Part shown: in pieces, positions 46,092 to 54,622 of the stretch
Position numbering within the stretch: the stretch's first letter is position 1
How the letters are laid out: the number at the start of each line of letters is the position of its first letter
From: Arthrobacter sp. HY1533
GTDB lineage: Bacteria; Actinomycetota; Actinomycetes; Actinomycetales; Micrococcaceae
DNA length: 64,000 nucleotides
Direction: 5' to 3'
Assembly (NCBI RefSeq): GCF_027568515.1
Contig: NZ_JANKZF010000003.1
Coordinates: 186,001-250,000, forward strand
The notes under the pieces: generated by a model
What the model saw: only the letters and a program-made list of their open reading frames with translations
What the model was told of the DNA's origin: nothing
Databases searched by the model: none
Made by a program: the position numbers and the translations under genes

Positions 46092-46895
46092 ATGTCCGCA
46101 CGCGATCCAGGCCTGGCGTTCACCGACGGGGCGCTGCAATTTGAGGCCTGGGCGGACAAGCTTTGGGACCCCATGGGCCGCGACGTGGCCGCCGCCGCCG
46201 CGCTCAAGCCCGGCGAAAAGGTGCTCGATGCTTGCTGCGGAACGGGCGCTGCCACCATTCCCGCCGCTCTGGCCGTTGGTCCGGAAGGAACGGTCGACGG
46301 CGTCGACCTCTCCACCGGGCTGCTGCGCATTGCCGCGGCCAATTTGGGCGAGCGCGGCATCATCAACACCACACTGACCGAAGCCGACGTCACTCGCTGG
46401 CGCGGTCACCGCACCTTTGATGCCGTGCTGTGCTCCTACAGCATGTTCTTCTTCGCCGACATGGAGGCCGGTGTGGAGCACCTGGCCTCGATGCTGCGCC
46501 CCGGCGGCCGCATGGTGCTGAGCACCTGGATCGAAGGCGCCCTGGAGCCCTTTGCCGGCCGCATCCTGGAAGCCGCCATCAAGGAACGCCCCCGACTGGC
46601 CGGGGTGGAACCGCTGGCCAACGTGAACATGGCACGGGTCAACTCCCCCGAAAAGCTCTCGGCATGGCTTGGCGAACGCGGGCTGGAGGACGTCTCCGTC
46701 TCGCTCAACCCCTTGACGCTGCAGGTAGATGACGCCATGGCCTGGAACCTGGTCATGGGAAGCGGCTGGCGCACCCTGCTCCCCCGCGACCCCGAGGCCA
46801 TTTCCCGCGTCCGCCGCGACTTCATCCAGTCCGTGGGCCCGCACATTGAAATGAACTCCGACGCCATGATCGCCACGGCGTCCGTCCCGCGTTAG
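46092..46895 (+). CDS. Class I SAM-dependent methyltransferase
   Basis: 267 residues. The SAM motif I is VLDACCGTGAATIPAAL, followed by GVDLSTGLLRIAAANL, FDAVLCSYSMFFF and LRPGGRMVLSTW, typical of UbiE/COQ5-like enzymes. Substrate is not identifiable. GGAGG at 6 bases defines the ATG at 46092. It converges with etfA across a long palindrome. Confidence 0.88.
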   Translation: MSARDPGLAFTDGALQFEAWADKLWDPMGRDVAAAAALKPGEKVLDACCGTGAATIPAALAVGPEGTVDGVDLSTGLLRIAAANLGERGIINTTLTEADVTRWRGHRTFDAVLCSYSMFFFADMEAGVEHLASMLRPGGRMVLSTWIEGALEPFAGRILEAAIKERPRLAGVEPLANVNMARVNSPEKLSAWLGERGLEDVSVSLNPLTLQVDDAMAWNLVMGSGWRTLLPRDPEAISRVRRDFIQSVGPHIEMNSDAMIATASVPR

Positions 46896-46921
46896 GCACC
46901 CCGGGAACCCTTCCTGGCAAA

Positions 46922-46987
46922 AATGACACCGATCCCCCTAAATGATCCCGGAATTCCGGGATCATTTAGGGGGATCGGTGTCATTTC
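46922..46987. terminator. 66-base perfect palindrome between the methyltransferase and etfA
   Basis: Every base in 46922-46987 pairs with its partner around the axis at 46954/46955: 33-bp arms, centre GAATTC. It lies in the 112-base gap between convergent stops, where it can form a bidirectional terminator. A loop of four central bases is the minimum for folding. Confidence 0.85.
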
Positions 46988-47007
46988 CCGCTAAGGGTGG
47001 ATGGGGA

Positions 47008-47976
47008 CTACGCCCGGCGACGCTTGATTTCCTCCACGGCCTGCGGCAGCACCTGGAAAAGGTCGCCCACAATGCCGAAGTCGGCAATCTCGAAGATGGG
47101 CGATTCCGAGTCCTTGTTCACTGCCACAATGAGCTTGGAGGTCTGCATGCCGGCCTTTTGCTGGATGGCGCCGGAGATGCCCACCGAGATGTACAGCTGC
47201 GGGGACACCTTCTTGCCGGTCTGGCCCACCTGCGAGGCGTGCGAGATCCAGCCGGCGTCGGTTGCCGCACGCGAAGCGCCAACGGCCGCACCAAGGACGT
47301 CGGCCAGCTCCTCGATGGGGGTGAAGTCGCCGTCCACGCCGCGGCCACCGGCCACCACGATCCGGGCGTCTTCCAGTTCCGGGCGGCCCGAGGCGGCCCG
47401 CGGCGTGCGGGACACCACGCGGGCACCCAAGCTGGCGGGGGCAAATGCCACCTCAATCGCCTCAACGGCGGGGGCCGTAGGCGCTGCGGCCGGTGCGGCC
47501 TCCACTGCGTGCGACTTCACGGCGATGACGGTGACAGCGGACGTGGCCCGCGCCTCCACGGTCCAGGAACCTGCCAGGACGGACTTGTGCGCCGTGAGCG
47601 TCCCGCCGTCGACCGTCACCGAAACGGCGTCGGTGATGACGCCGGCGTTCAGGGTGACGCCAACACGGGCCGCGATTTCCTTGCCGGCGGCGCTGTTGTC
47701 CACCAGCACTGCGCTGGCGGAAACGGCGGCCGCGGCCTGGGCCACGAGGTCGGCCTTGGGGGCCACCAGGAACTGGCCCAGTTCGGGCTGCTCGGAGTTC
47801 AGCACGCGGGCCACGCCGTAGGTGCCAAGCTCGGCGAGAACGTCCGCACCGACGGGACCGGCCACAACGGCCACGGGCTCGCCGGCGCCGCGGGCCAGGG
47901 TCAGCAGCTGTGTTGCCGTGCCGGAAAGCTTGCCGGGCACGTCGAGCTGATCTACAAAAACAACAATTGCACTCAT
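47008..47976 (-). CDS. etfA: Electron transfer flavoprotein, alpha subunit
   Basis: 322 residues. The FAD-binding domain of the alpha subunit is at the C terminus: [43 protein letters not shown] and [19 protein letters not shown]. It forms a heterodimer with EtfB, taking electrons from acyl-CoA dehydrogenases to quinone via ETF dehydrogenase. It begins 13 bases after the etfB stop, so the pair is one operon; order matches fixA-fixB of M. tuberculosis. Confidence 0.96.
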   Translation of the reverse strand: MSAIVVFVDQLDVPGKLSGTATQLLTLARGAGEPVAVVAGPVGADVLAELGTYGVARVLNSEQPELGQFLVAPKADLVAQAAAAVSASAVLVDNSAAGKEIAARVGVTLNAGVITDAVSVTVDGGTLTAHKSVLAGSWTVEARATSAVTVIAVKSHAVEAAPAAAPTAPAVEAIEVAFAPASLGARVVSRTPRAASGRPELEDARIVVAGGRGVDGDFTPIEELADVLGAAVGASRAATDAGWISHASQVGQTGKKVSPQLYISVGISGAIQQKAGMQTSKLIVAVNKDSESPIFEIADFGIVGDLFQVLPQAVEEIKRRRA

Positions 47977-47988
47977 GAAATATGGTCC

Positions 47989-48795
47989 TTAGATCAGTTT
48001 CTGCGCGGCCAGGAAGTCGACAAGCTGGATGCCGGCATCGCCCGAATCGGTGATGATGGTGCCGGCGGTGCGCGCGGGGCGCTCGGCTGCCGCGGTGACC
48101 TGGGTCAGGGACCCGGCGTGCCCGACGGCGTCCGGGGAGACTCCCAGCTCGGCCAGGGACACCGTGGTGACCTTCTTCTTCTTGGCGGCGAGGATGCCCT
48201 TGAAGTTGGGGTAGCGCGGATCGTTGGCCTGGTCGGTGACGGAGACCAGGGCAGGCAGCGTGGCCTGGATTTCCTCGGAGAAGTCGTCGCCGTCGCGGCG
48301 GGCCGTGACAGTGGTGCCGGCAACGTCCAGCGCCGAGGCGAAGGTGATCTGGGGCAGGCCCAGGCGGGCGGCCAGCTGGGCCGGGACAATGGAGGTCTCG
48401 GCGTCGGTGGAGGCCATGCCGGTGACGACCAGGTCCACCGGGCCCAGGGACTTGATGGCTGCTGCGAGGACCAGCGAGGTGGCCGAGGCGTCGGAGCCTG
48501 CGAGCGCTTCGTCGCTGACGTGCAGGCCCTGGGTGGCGCCGATCTGCAGTGACTTCTTCACGGCGACTGCTGCCGATGCCGGGCCCACAGTCAGGGCCGT
48601 GACGTTGTTGCCGGCCTTGGTGCCGCCGCGCGCGTCGGTCAGCGCCAGGGCTGCCTCCAGCGCGTATTCGTCGAGTTCGGAAAGGATGCTCTCGCTGCGG
48701 TCGATCGTGCGGGCATCGCCTGTGAGGTGCCGGTCAAACTGCGCGTCTGGCACATATTTGACCAGTACCACAATGTTCAGTGCTGAGTTTTCCAC
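47989..48795 (-). CDS. etfB: Electron transfer flavoprotein, beta subunit
   Basis: 268 residues from GTG 48795, with AAAGGA 5-6 bases upstream; an ATG six codons earlier is a second candidate. It has the ETF beta pattern (NIVVLVKYVPDAQF, LSELDEYALEAAL, VVTGMASTDAETSIVPAQLA, SVTDQANDPRYPNFKGI). EtfB binds AMP and pairs with EtfA. First gene of the two-gene operon. Confidence 0.95.
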   Translation of the reverse strand: MENSALNIVVLVKYVPDAQFDRHLTGDARTIDRSESILSELDEYALEAALALTDARGGTKAGNNVTALTVGPASAAVAVKKSLQIGATQGLHVSDEALAGSDASATSLVLAAAIKSLGPVDLVVTGMASTDAETSIVPAQLAARLGLPQITFASALDVAGTTVTARRDGDDFSEEIQATLPALVSVTDQANDPRYPNFKGILAAKKKKVTTVSLAELGVSPDAVGHAGSLTQVTAAAERPARTAGTIITDSGDAGIQLVDFLAAQKLI

Positions 48796-48972
48796 TGCTG
48801 TCCTTTGTGTCATGGACGGATGGCTGCGCCGCCCGTCCCCTTGCCGGGGCGGGTGCTGCGGCTTCGCCCTTGGCCTACCCCCACAGCTTAGTTCGTGCCG
48901 GCCCGGAGCTGGAATTTCACGCGACGAAACTTTACTCCGGGCGAACACGGGCGCCGTATCGGGAAAATCACT

Positions 48973-49002
48973 TTGACGTCCATGGCGTTCTTGGGCCACA
49001 GT
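48973..49002 (+). promoter_or_regulatory. Possible promoter of the FUSC-type gene
   Basis: TTGACG (48973-48978) and CACAGT (48997-49002) with an 18-base spacer, 48 bases before the chosen ATG at 49051. The -10 match is weak. Confidence 0.3.
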
Positions 49003-49050
49003 GAAAGCTGCAATCTTTGTTCATTCCCCTCCCCTGGTGGTGCCTTCAAC

Positions 49051-50151
49051 ATGCCTGCTTCGCCCCTGCAGTCCACCACCAGGGCAGCCTTCGGTCCCGC
49101 CCACGGGCGCACCTCAATGCTGCGCCCGGCGACGCTGCTCCCGAGCCGGGGCGACCGGCGGGCTGCAGCACGCATGACCCTCAGCTTTGGCGTGCCCGTG
49201 ATGTTGCTGCTGGCGGCGGGGCACCCGGAACTGATCATTTACGCGGCATTCGGCTCCTTTGTGGGCATGTACGGCCGCGACGAGAGGCACCAACTGCGGC
49301 TTCTGCACCAGGGGCAGGCGGCTGGACTGTTGCTTGGCGGGGCGTTGCTGGGCATATTCTGTGCCGTCGCCGACCTGGGCCCCTGGACCTTGATTGGCAT
49401 CGAGGCGCTGCTGGCAGGGGCTGCTTCACTTGTCGCGGACCGGTTCGGGCTCAAGCCGACAGGCCCCTTTTTCACCATCTTCGCCTTCGGCGCGCTGGCC
49501 TCGGTACCTCCCATCGCCGCATGGTGGGGGCCGGCCTGCGTCAGCATTGCGGCGGCGGCATTTTCCGTGCTGGTGGGATTCTCCGGCTGGGTGGGCAAAC
49601 GCTCCTGGCACCCGGGTGCGGCGCGCGCCGTGGTCCACCCGCACGCCTCTGCCGCGGCGGTCCACGCCCTGCGCTATGTTCTGGCCGTTGGCGCGGCCGG
49701 CAGCATTGGACACCTGCTGGGCATGGGCCATCCATACTGGGCCATGGCTGCCGCGGCCGTGCCCCTTGCTGCGGAAACCCTCAACGGCCGGCTCCGCCGC
49801 GGTGTGCACCGTGTGTTCGGGACGTTCGCCGGTGTGGGCGTCACGGCGCTCATCCTGTGGCCCCAACCGTCAGTCCCCATGCTGGCGGTGGCAGTGCTGG
49901 CGCTCATGTACCCCTCGGAGTTGTTCATGCAGCGGCACTACGGCATGGCCATGGCGTTCTTCACGCCGCTGATCCTGCTCATGACGCTGCTGGCCGTCAC
50001 AGGGGACCCCTCCGTCTTGATTCGGGACAGGGCTGTGGAAACCGCTGTGGGTGCCCTGGCCGGGATGCTCGTTGCCGTGGTGATCCGTGAACCCCGCCGG
50101 GCAGGATCGGCCGAAGCGCTCAAGCCGGCGGAGCAACACCCCCTGCAGTAG
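49051..50151 (+). CDS. FUSC-family membrane protein (aromatic acid exporter-like)
   Basis: 366 residues from ATG 49051; the open frame reaches further upstream, and a start at 49117 is also possible, so the N terminus is uncertain. About ten hydrophobic segments in two repeated blocks (residues about 45-170 and 210-330) show the FUSC pattern (GSFVGMYGRDERHQLR, PYWAMAAAAVPL, NGRLRRGVHRVFGTFAG). Family members export aromatic acids or related compounds. It is divergent from etfB. No clear Shine-Dalgarno. Confidence 0.78.
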   Translation: MPASPLQSTTRAAFGPAHGRTSMLRPATLLPSRGDRRAAARMTLSFGVPVMLLLAAGHPELIIYAAFGSFVGMYGRDERHQLRLLHQGQAAGLLLGGALLGIFCAVADLGPWTLIGIEALLAGAASLVADRFGLKPTGPFFTIFAFGALASVPPIAAWWGPACVSIAAAAFSVLVGFSGWVGKRSWHPGAARAVVHPHASAAAVHALRYVLAVGAAGSIGHLLGMGHPYWAMAAAAVPLAAETLNGRLRRGVHRVFGTFAGVGVTALILWPQPSVPMLAVAVLALMYPSELFMQRHYGMAMAFFTPLILLMTLLAVTGDPSVLIRDRAVETAVGALAGMLVAVVIREPRRAGSAEALKPAEQHPLQ

Positions 50152-50240
50152 GTGGGCCTCCTACCCCGGGTGGATGCCGCCGGCAAAGGTTCCTCCCCCG
50201 GCCCGACGCTTCAGCACCGCGGCCCGGGCAGGCTTGGTTC

Positions 50241-51023
50241 ATGACAACTTCTACTGCAATCCTGGGTGCACGTTCCCTGGCCAAGCGATACGGCGCCGGC
50301 ATCGCCCTGAACAACGTGGACCTGGACGTCTTCCCGGGCGAATCCGTGGCCATCATGGGCGCCTCCGGCTCGGGCAAGACCACGCTCCTGCACACCCTGG
50401 CCGGCATCACGGCCCCGGACTCCGGCACCGTCAACTACGCCGGCACGGACGTCACGGCCCTCAATGAGACCCAGCGCTCCAAGCTGCGGCGGGAGTCCTT
50501 CGGCTTTGTGTTCCAGTCCGGGCTCCTGGTGCCGGAGCTGACGGCCATTGAAAACGTGGCCCTGGCCCTCATGCTCAACGGTGTGTCCCGCCGCGACGCC
50601 GAGGGCCAGGCCGCAGCCTGGCTGGCCCACCTGGGCCTGGCCGGCATGGAGAGCCGCCGCATCGGCGAGCTGTCCGGCGGGCAGGCCCAGCGTGTCGCCA
50701 TTGCCCGGGCCCAGGTCACCGGCGCCCGCATCGTGTTCGCCGACGAGCCCACCGGAGCCCTGGATTCCCACACCTCGGCGGATGTCATGGGCGCCCTGTT
50801 GGATGCCACTGCCGGCCGCGGCCACACCCTGGTCCTGGTCACGCACGACCCCACGGTGGCTGCCCGCTGCTCCCGCACCCTCTACATGCACGACGGCGTG
50901 CTGTCGCCTGTTGCGCCTGCCCGCCCGGCTTTGGCCCCGCAGGGCAATCCGGCCGCGGGCACCACATTCCTGCCGCAGGCGGGGCCGGCGCCGCAGGAAC
51001 AGAACTGGGCGGGTCGGCCGTGA
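50241..51023 (+). CDS. ABC transporter ATPase, MacB/LolD type
   Basis: 260 residues: Walker A GASGSGKTTLL (about 40-50), signature [14 protein letters not shown], Walker B IVFADEPTGALD, and the H-loop THDP. The C-terminal about 35 residues are an extra Pro-rich tail. Such ATPases work with FtsX-like permeases (the next gene, coupled by a GTGA overlap) in antimicrobial peptide or lipoprotein handling. Substrate unknown. Confidence 0.93.
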   Translation: MTTSTAILGARSLAKRYGAGIALNNVDLDVFPGESVAIMGASGSGKTTLLHTLAGITAPDSGTVNYAGTDVTALNETQRSKLRRESFGFVFQSGLLVPELTAIENVALALMLNGVSRRDAEGQAAAWLAHLGLAGMESRRIGELSGGQAQRVAIARAQVTGARIVFADEPTGALDSHTSADVMGALLDATAGRGHTLVLVTHDPTVAARCSRTLYMHDGVLSPVAPARPALAPQGNPAAGTTFLPQAGPAPQEQNWAGRP

Positions 51024-52369
51024 ACCAGCTGAAATCCTCCCTGTCCATCCTGTGGATGATGTCCCGCCCCTCCCCCGGCAGCAAGGCCGTCATTGCCCTG
51101 CCGGCCGTGGCCTTCGCGCTCGTGACTGCCCTGCTGCTGATTGTCCTGGCCGGGGCCCTGAGCTTCTACACCAACCCCGCCGCCGAGGATCCCACCGGCA
51201 TGGCCGGCACCTACCAGGGGCTGGCGGCCTTTGCCATCACCCTCATGGTTCTGCCCATGCTGACACTGGGCGGCTCGGCGGCCAGGCTGTCGGCTCGCCG
51301 CCGGGACGAGCGGCTCTCCACCCTGCGGCTGCTGGGCGGGACGCCCGCGCTTGTTGCCTCGATGACTGTGGTTGAGTCAACCCTCGTGGCCCTCCTTGGC
51401 GTGGTGTCCGGCATTGCCTTGTATGCTGCCGCACTGCCCGCCATTGCGCTCATCCCGTTCCAGGGCAAACCGCTGGGACTGGCCGGCCTGTGGCTCCCCG
51501 CGGGCGTGCTCGTGATTGCCGCCACCGCCCTTGTCCTGCTGGCGGCGGTCAGCGCGGCGGCCGGCCTGCGCCAAGTTGTCCTGTCACCGCTCGGTGTGCG
51601 CACCAGGCAAAAGGCGCCCACGGTGCACTGGGTGAGAATTGCGGCTGGGGCCGGTGCCGCGGCGGTGCTGTACGGCTTCATGGCCAACCTGACGGCGAGC
51701 GGCACCTTCGCGGCCATGATGGTCATTGTGTGCGCCTGCTTTGCCGGTGGTCTGGCCCTGCTGAACCTCATGGGCCCGTTTGTGCTCAGCTGGCTGGCCG
51801 GTCGGGCGCTGCGCAGAGCCGAAACTCCGGCGAGGCTGCTCTCTGCCCGGACCGTCCTGGAATCTCCCAAGGCGGCGTGGCGGCAGGTCAGTGCCCTCTC
51901 CATGACCAGCTTCATTGCCGTGGTGGCCGGCACCGGGCTGGCCGTGCTCTCTGGCGGCGGTGAAGGTGGCAATCCGGCCGAGGCCAACCTGACCACTGAC
52001 ATGCGCACAGGCGTGTTGATTACTGTGGCGGCCTCGTTCCTGCTGGTTGCCGCAAGCGCCGGGGTCAACCAGGCGGCCTCGGTGCTGGACCGCAAGGACC
52101 TGTACGTGAGCCTTGACCGGCTCGGCATGCCCCGCGGGGTCATGGACGCGGCCCGCAGGCGTGCGGTGATGTCGCCGGTGCGGATTGTCACGGTGGGTTC
52201 GGCCGCCATGGCCGCCCTGCTGCTGTTCCCGCTGACAGGGGCCGCCATGATTTTTGCGCCGTTGTCGCTGCTGGTGATTGCCGGCGTGCTGGCCGGTGGC
52301 ATAGGGCTGGTGTGGCTTGGCCTGGCCGCCACGGGGCCCGTGCTGGACAAGGTGCTGGCACAGACATAG
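51020..52369 (+). CDS. FtsX-like ABC permease
   Basis: 449 residues with eight to ten predicted membrane helices, including two FtsX blocks (e.g. GLAAFAITLMVLPMLTLGG, RLSARRRDERLSTLRLLGG and LYVSLDRLGMPRGVMDAARR). Starts at GTG overlapping the ATPase stop by 4 bases. Likely forms an export or sensor-linked ABC complex with the previous gene. No two-component genes are adjacent, unlike BceAB-type systems. Followed by a terminator. Confidence 0.9.
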   Translation: MNQLKSSLSILWMMSRPSPGSKAVIALPAVAFALVTALLLIVLAGALSFYTNPAAEDPTGMAGTYQGLAAFAITLMVLPMLTLGGSAARLSARRRDERLSTLRLLGGTPALVASMTVVESTLVALLGVVSGIALYAAALPAIALIPFQGKPLGLAGLWLPAGVLVIAATALVLLAAVSAAAGLRQVVLSPLGVRTRQKAPTVHWVRIAAGAGAAAVLYGFMANLTASGTFAAMMVIVCACFAGGLALLNLMGPFVLSWLAGRALRRAETPARLLSARTVLESPKAAWRQVSALSMTSFIAVVAGTGLAVLSGGGEGGNPAEANLTTDMRTGVLITVAASFLLVAASAGVNQAASVLDRKDLYVSLDRLGMPRGVMDAARRRAVMSPVRIVTVGSAAMAALLLFPLTGAAMIFAPLSLLVIAGVLAGGIGLVWLGLAATGPVLDKVLAQT

Positions 52370-52406
52370 GCCGCAGCGGCCCCTGGGCTGCGCGCCATTA
52401 AGCACA

Positions 52407-52439
52407 AACGGTGCGCCACTTCAGAAGTGGCGCACCGTT
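52407..52439. terminator. Bidirectional stem-loop between the FtsX permease and htrA-like genes
   Basis: A 14-bp stem (AACGGTGCGCCACT and its complement) with a tiny central loop between convergent stops at 52369 and 52481. No long U-run. Confidence 0.65.
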
Positions 52440-52480
52440 CGAGCCCAACCAGGCGCAGCTTCAGGGGCTGCGGACAAGGG

Positions 52481-54346
52481 TCAGCTGGCGGGCATGGTGT
52501 CCAGCGTGACGTCCACCGACTGGGCCTTGCCGTCGCGGGTGAAGTTCAGCTTCACCGTGGCGCCGCCCGGCTGTTCACGGACCGCGGCCGTGAGGTCTGC
52601 GGCGTCGCTGATGGTGCGGTTGCCCAGCTGGGTGATGACATCACCCTTCTTGATGCCGGCCTTGGCACCGGCGCTGCCGGCCGTCACGTTCTGGACCGTG
52701 GCGCCGGAGGAGAAGGCGCTGTCGGTTCCCGTGGCGGAGGTGCCGCTGACGGTGACGCCCAGCTGGCCGTGAGTGGCCTTGCCGGTCTTGATGATCTGCT
52801 CGGCCACCTGCTTGGCGTGGTCGATCGGGATGGAGAAGCCCACGCCGATGTTGCCGCCCTGGCTGCCGGAGCCGGAGGAGCTGCCCGTGGAGGCGATGGC
52901 CACGTTCACGCCAATCACCTCACCCTGGGCGTTGACCAGTGCGCCGCCGGAGTTGCCCGGGTTGATGGCGGCATCGGTCTGGATCACGTTCAAGTTGACC
53001 GTGCCCTGGGCCGCAGTGGTGTCCTGCCCGCCGCCGGGAGGCGAGAAACGGAAGCCGTTGCCGCTGTCGTCCGGGGTCTGGGAGGAATCGCTGGGCGTTT
53101 CCGGAACGGCCGAGGAGGCCACCTGGATGGTGCGGTTCAGGGTGGAGACGATCCCGTCGGTGACCGTGTTGTCCAGGCCCAGGGGCGAGCCGATCGCGAT
53201 GACGGTGTCGCCCACGTTGATCTTGCCGGACTCGCCCAGGGTGGCCGGCACCAGGTCAGGTGCGTCGATCTTGATGACGGCGAGGTCGGACAGCGGGTCG
53301 GTGCCCACGATGGTGCCCGCATAGACCTTGTTGTCGCTGGTCTGGACCTCGATCTTGGCGTGTGCGGCGGCACCGTCCAGGGTCACCACGTGGGTGTTGG
53401 TCAGGATGTAGCCGTCGGTGTTCAGGATGATGCCCGAACCCGTGCCGCCGGAGTTGCCGCTCGTGGCAGAGATGGTCACCACCGAGGGCATGGCCTTTGC
53501 CGCGGCGGCCGTCACCTGGTTCACGGAGTTGGTGTTGTTGACCACCAGGGGCGCGGACTGCGAGGACGGCGCGGCGCCGTTGCTGCCCGTCTGGCCCATC
53601 AGGGCCATGGAGCCGCCAGCCACGAGGCCGCCCACGAGCGCAGCTGCCACGACGCTGCCGGCGAACAGGCCCAGGCCCACCTTCCTGCGTTCCTTGGGCA
53701 CAGCGGTCACGGCCGGCGCCAGGGCGTGGGGGTAGGCGTTCGACGCCGGGTACCCGGGACCTGCATGGCCGTTCGCCTGGTGTGCGGGCTGGCCGGGCTG
53801 CGCTGCTGCCTGCGGGGTGGTGCCGGAGCCCGCGTTTTCCTGCTGGACTCCGGGGATGCGCTCAGTGGGGTTCTGCGAGGCAGCGGGTGCACCGTAGGGT
53901 GCCGGCGCGCCGTGGCGGCCCTGGGGTGCTGGTGCGCCGTAGGGGTTCTGGTTGGCGGCCGGGTTCGGCGCTGCCGGGGCTCCGTAGGCGGAGGGGATGG
54001 GCAGGGTGGGGTGCTCGGTGGCCGGGATGGGCTCCGTGGGGCTGCCAGCCGGGGCTCCTGTGCCGGACTGGGCAACGGGTGCCTGGGCCGCGGGCGCCTG
54101 CCAGCGGTTGGCGGCCGGCTCGGCCTCCCGGGCTGCGGGCCACTGTGCCCGGGCTGCCGGTGCCTGCTCGGCCGCGGCTGGTGCCTCTTGGCCCGGAATG
54201 GCCTGCGTCTCGGCGGCCGGTGTTGCAGCGGCCGGTGTTGAGGGGGCGGGCGTTGCAGCTTCAGCTGCGGGCGTCTGGTTGGCCTCGGGTGCCTTGTGCT
54301 GCAGTTCCCCGTTGTTGGTGGTCTGTTCCCCGTTGTTCTCGGACAT
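52481..54346 (-). CDS. HtrA/DegP-like membrane serine protease with PDZ domain
   Basis: 621 residues. The first about 220 residues are an unusually long Ala/Pro/Gln-rich cytoplasmic tail; one membrane helix follows (GLFAGSVVAAALVGGLVAGG). The trypsin-like domain has H319 (TNTHVV), D354 (SDLAVI) and S466 (NPGNSGGALVN), then a C-terminal PDZ domain (ATVQNVTAGSAGAKAGIKKG). HtrA proteases degrade misfolded envelope proteins. AAGGGAAAG precedes the ATG. A small possible gene lies upstream on the same strand; the divergent side carries the TPM gene. Confidence 0.95.
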   Translation of the reverse strand: MSENNGEQTTNNGELQHKAPEANQTPAAEAATPAPSTPAAATPAAETQAIPGQEAPAAAEQAPAARAQWPAAREAEPAANRWQAPAAQAPVAQSGTGAPAGSPTEPIPATEHPTLPIPSAYGAPAAPNPAANQNPYGAPAPQGRHGAPAPYGAPAASQNPTERIPGVQQENAGSGTTPQAAAQPGQPAHQANGHAGPGYPASNAYPHALAPAVTAVPKERRKVGLGLFAGSVVAAALVGGLVAGGSMALMGQTGSNGAAPSSQSAPLVVNNTNSVNQVTAAAAKAMPSVVTISATSGNSGGTGSGIILNTDGYILTNTHVVTLDGAAAHAKIEVQTSDNKVYAGTIVGTDPLSDLAVIKIDAPDLVPATLGESGKINVGDTVIAIGSPLGLDNTVTDGIVSTLNRTIQVASSAVPETPSDSSQTPDDSGNGFRFSPPGGGQDTTAAQGTVNLNVIQTDAAINPGNSGGALVNAQGEVIGVNVAIASTGSSSGSGSQGGNIGVGFSIPIDHAKQVAEQIIKTGKATHGQLGVTVSGTSATGTDSAFSSGATVQNVTAGSAGAKAGIKKGDVITQLGNRTISDAADLTAAVREQPGGATVKLNFTRDGKAQSVDVTLDTMPAS

Positions 54347-54397
54347 CAGCTTTCCCTTCGTTGAAATCTCATGTGATGAATCCTTGCTTGAGTTTCA

Positions 54398-54553
54398 TCA
54401 TGTCGGCCGCGGCTGGTGCCTTGGCGAACGTTCGCTGGAAGGCAGCTGTGAAGGTTCGCCAGCTTCATTATCTCCCCCGGCAGGCTTCCGGAACATTATT
54501 CGCAAGGCGAAAAACGCGGCGGTGAAAGCAGCCGCAAACAAAACGCCCGCCAT
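54398..54553 (-). CDS. Possible small membrane protein (51 residues)
   Basis: Open frame on the minus strand from ATG 54553 to a stop at 54398. The product begins MAGVLFAAAFTAAFFALRIMF, a clear single membrane helix, followed by a hydrophilic Ser/Pro-rich tail. It ends 51 bases upstream of the htrA-like start, so it could be co-transcribed. No Shine-Dalgarno is seen; TACAAA lies 7 bases before the ATG. Too short to judge by homology; could be chance in a GC-rich gap. Confidence 0.4.
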   Translation of the reverse strand: MAGVLFAAAFTAAFFALRIMFRKPAGGDNEAGEPSQLPSSERSPRHQPRPT

Positions 54554-54622
54554 AGTATCGTTTGTAGCAACAGGCCCCAGTCCCCCAGTGGTCCGGCAGC
54601 GGTCCCACATCAAAGGTGAGCG

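Noticed and set aside
46922-46987. Palindrome considered as insertion-sequence end or MITE
   Set aside because: No transposase and no visible target-site duplication; convergent gene position fits a terminator.
48895-49050. Earlier start of the FUSC protein at 48895
   Set aside because: The extension overlaps the probable promoter region and contains no membrane segment; the start remains uncertain.
52427-54241. 604-codon plus-strand open frame opposite the HtrA gene
   Set aside because: Gly/Arg/His-rich translation without domain motifs; codon bias supports the minus-strand protease.
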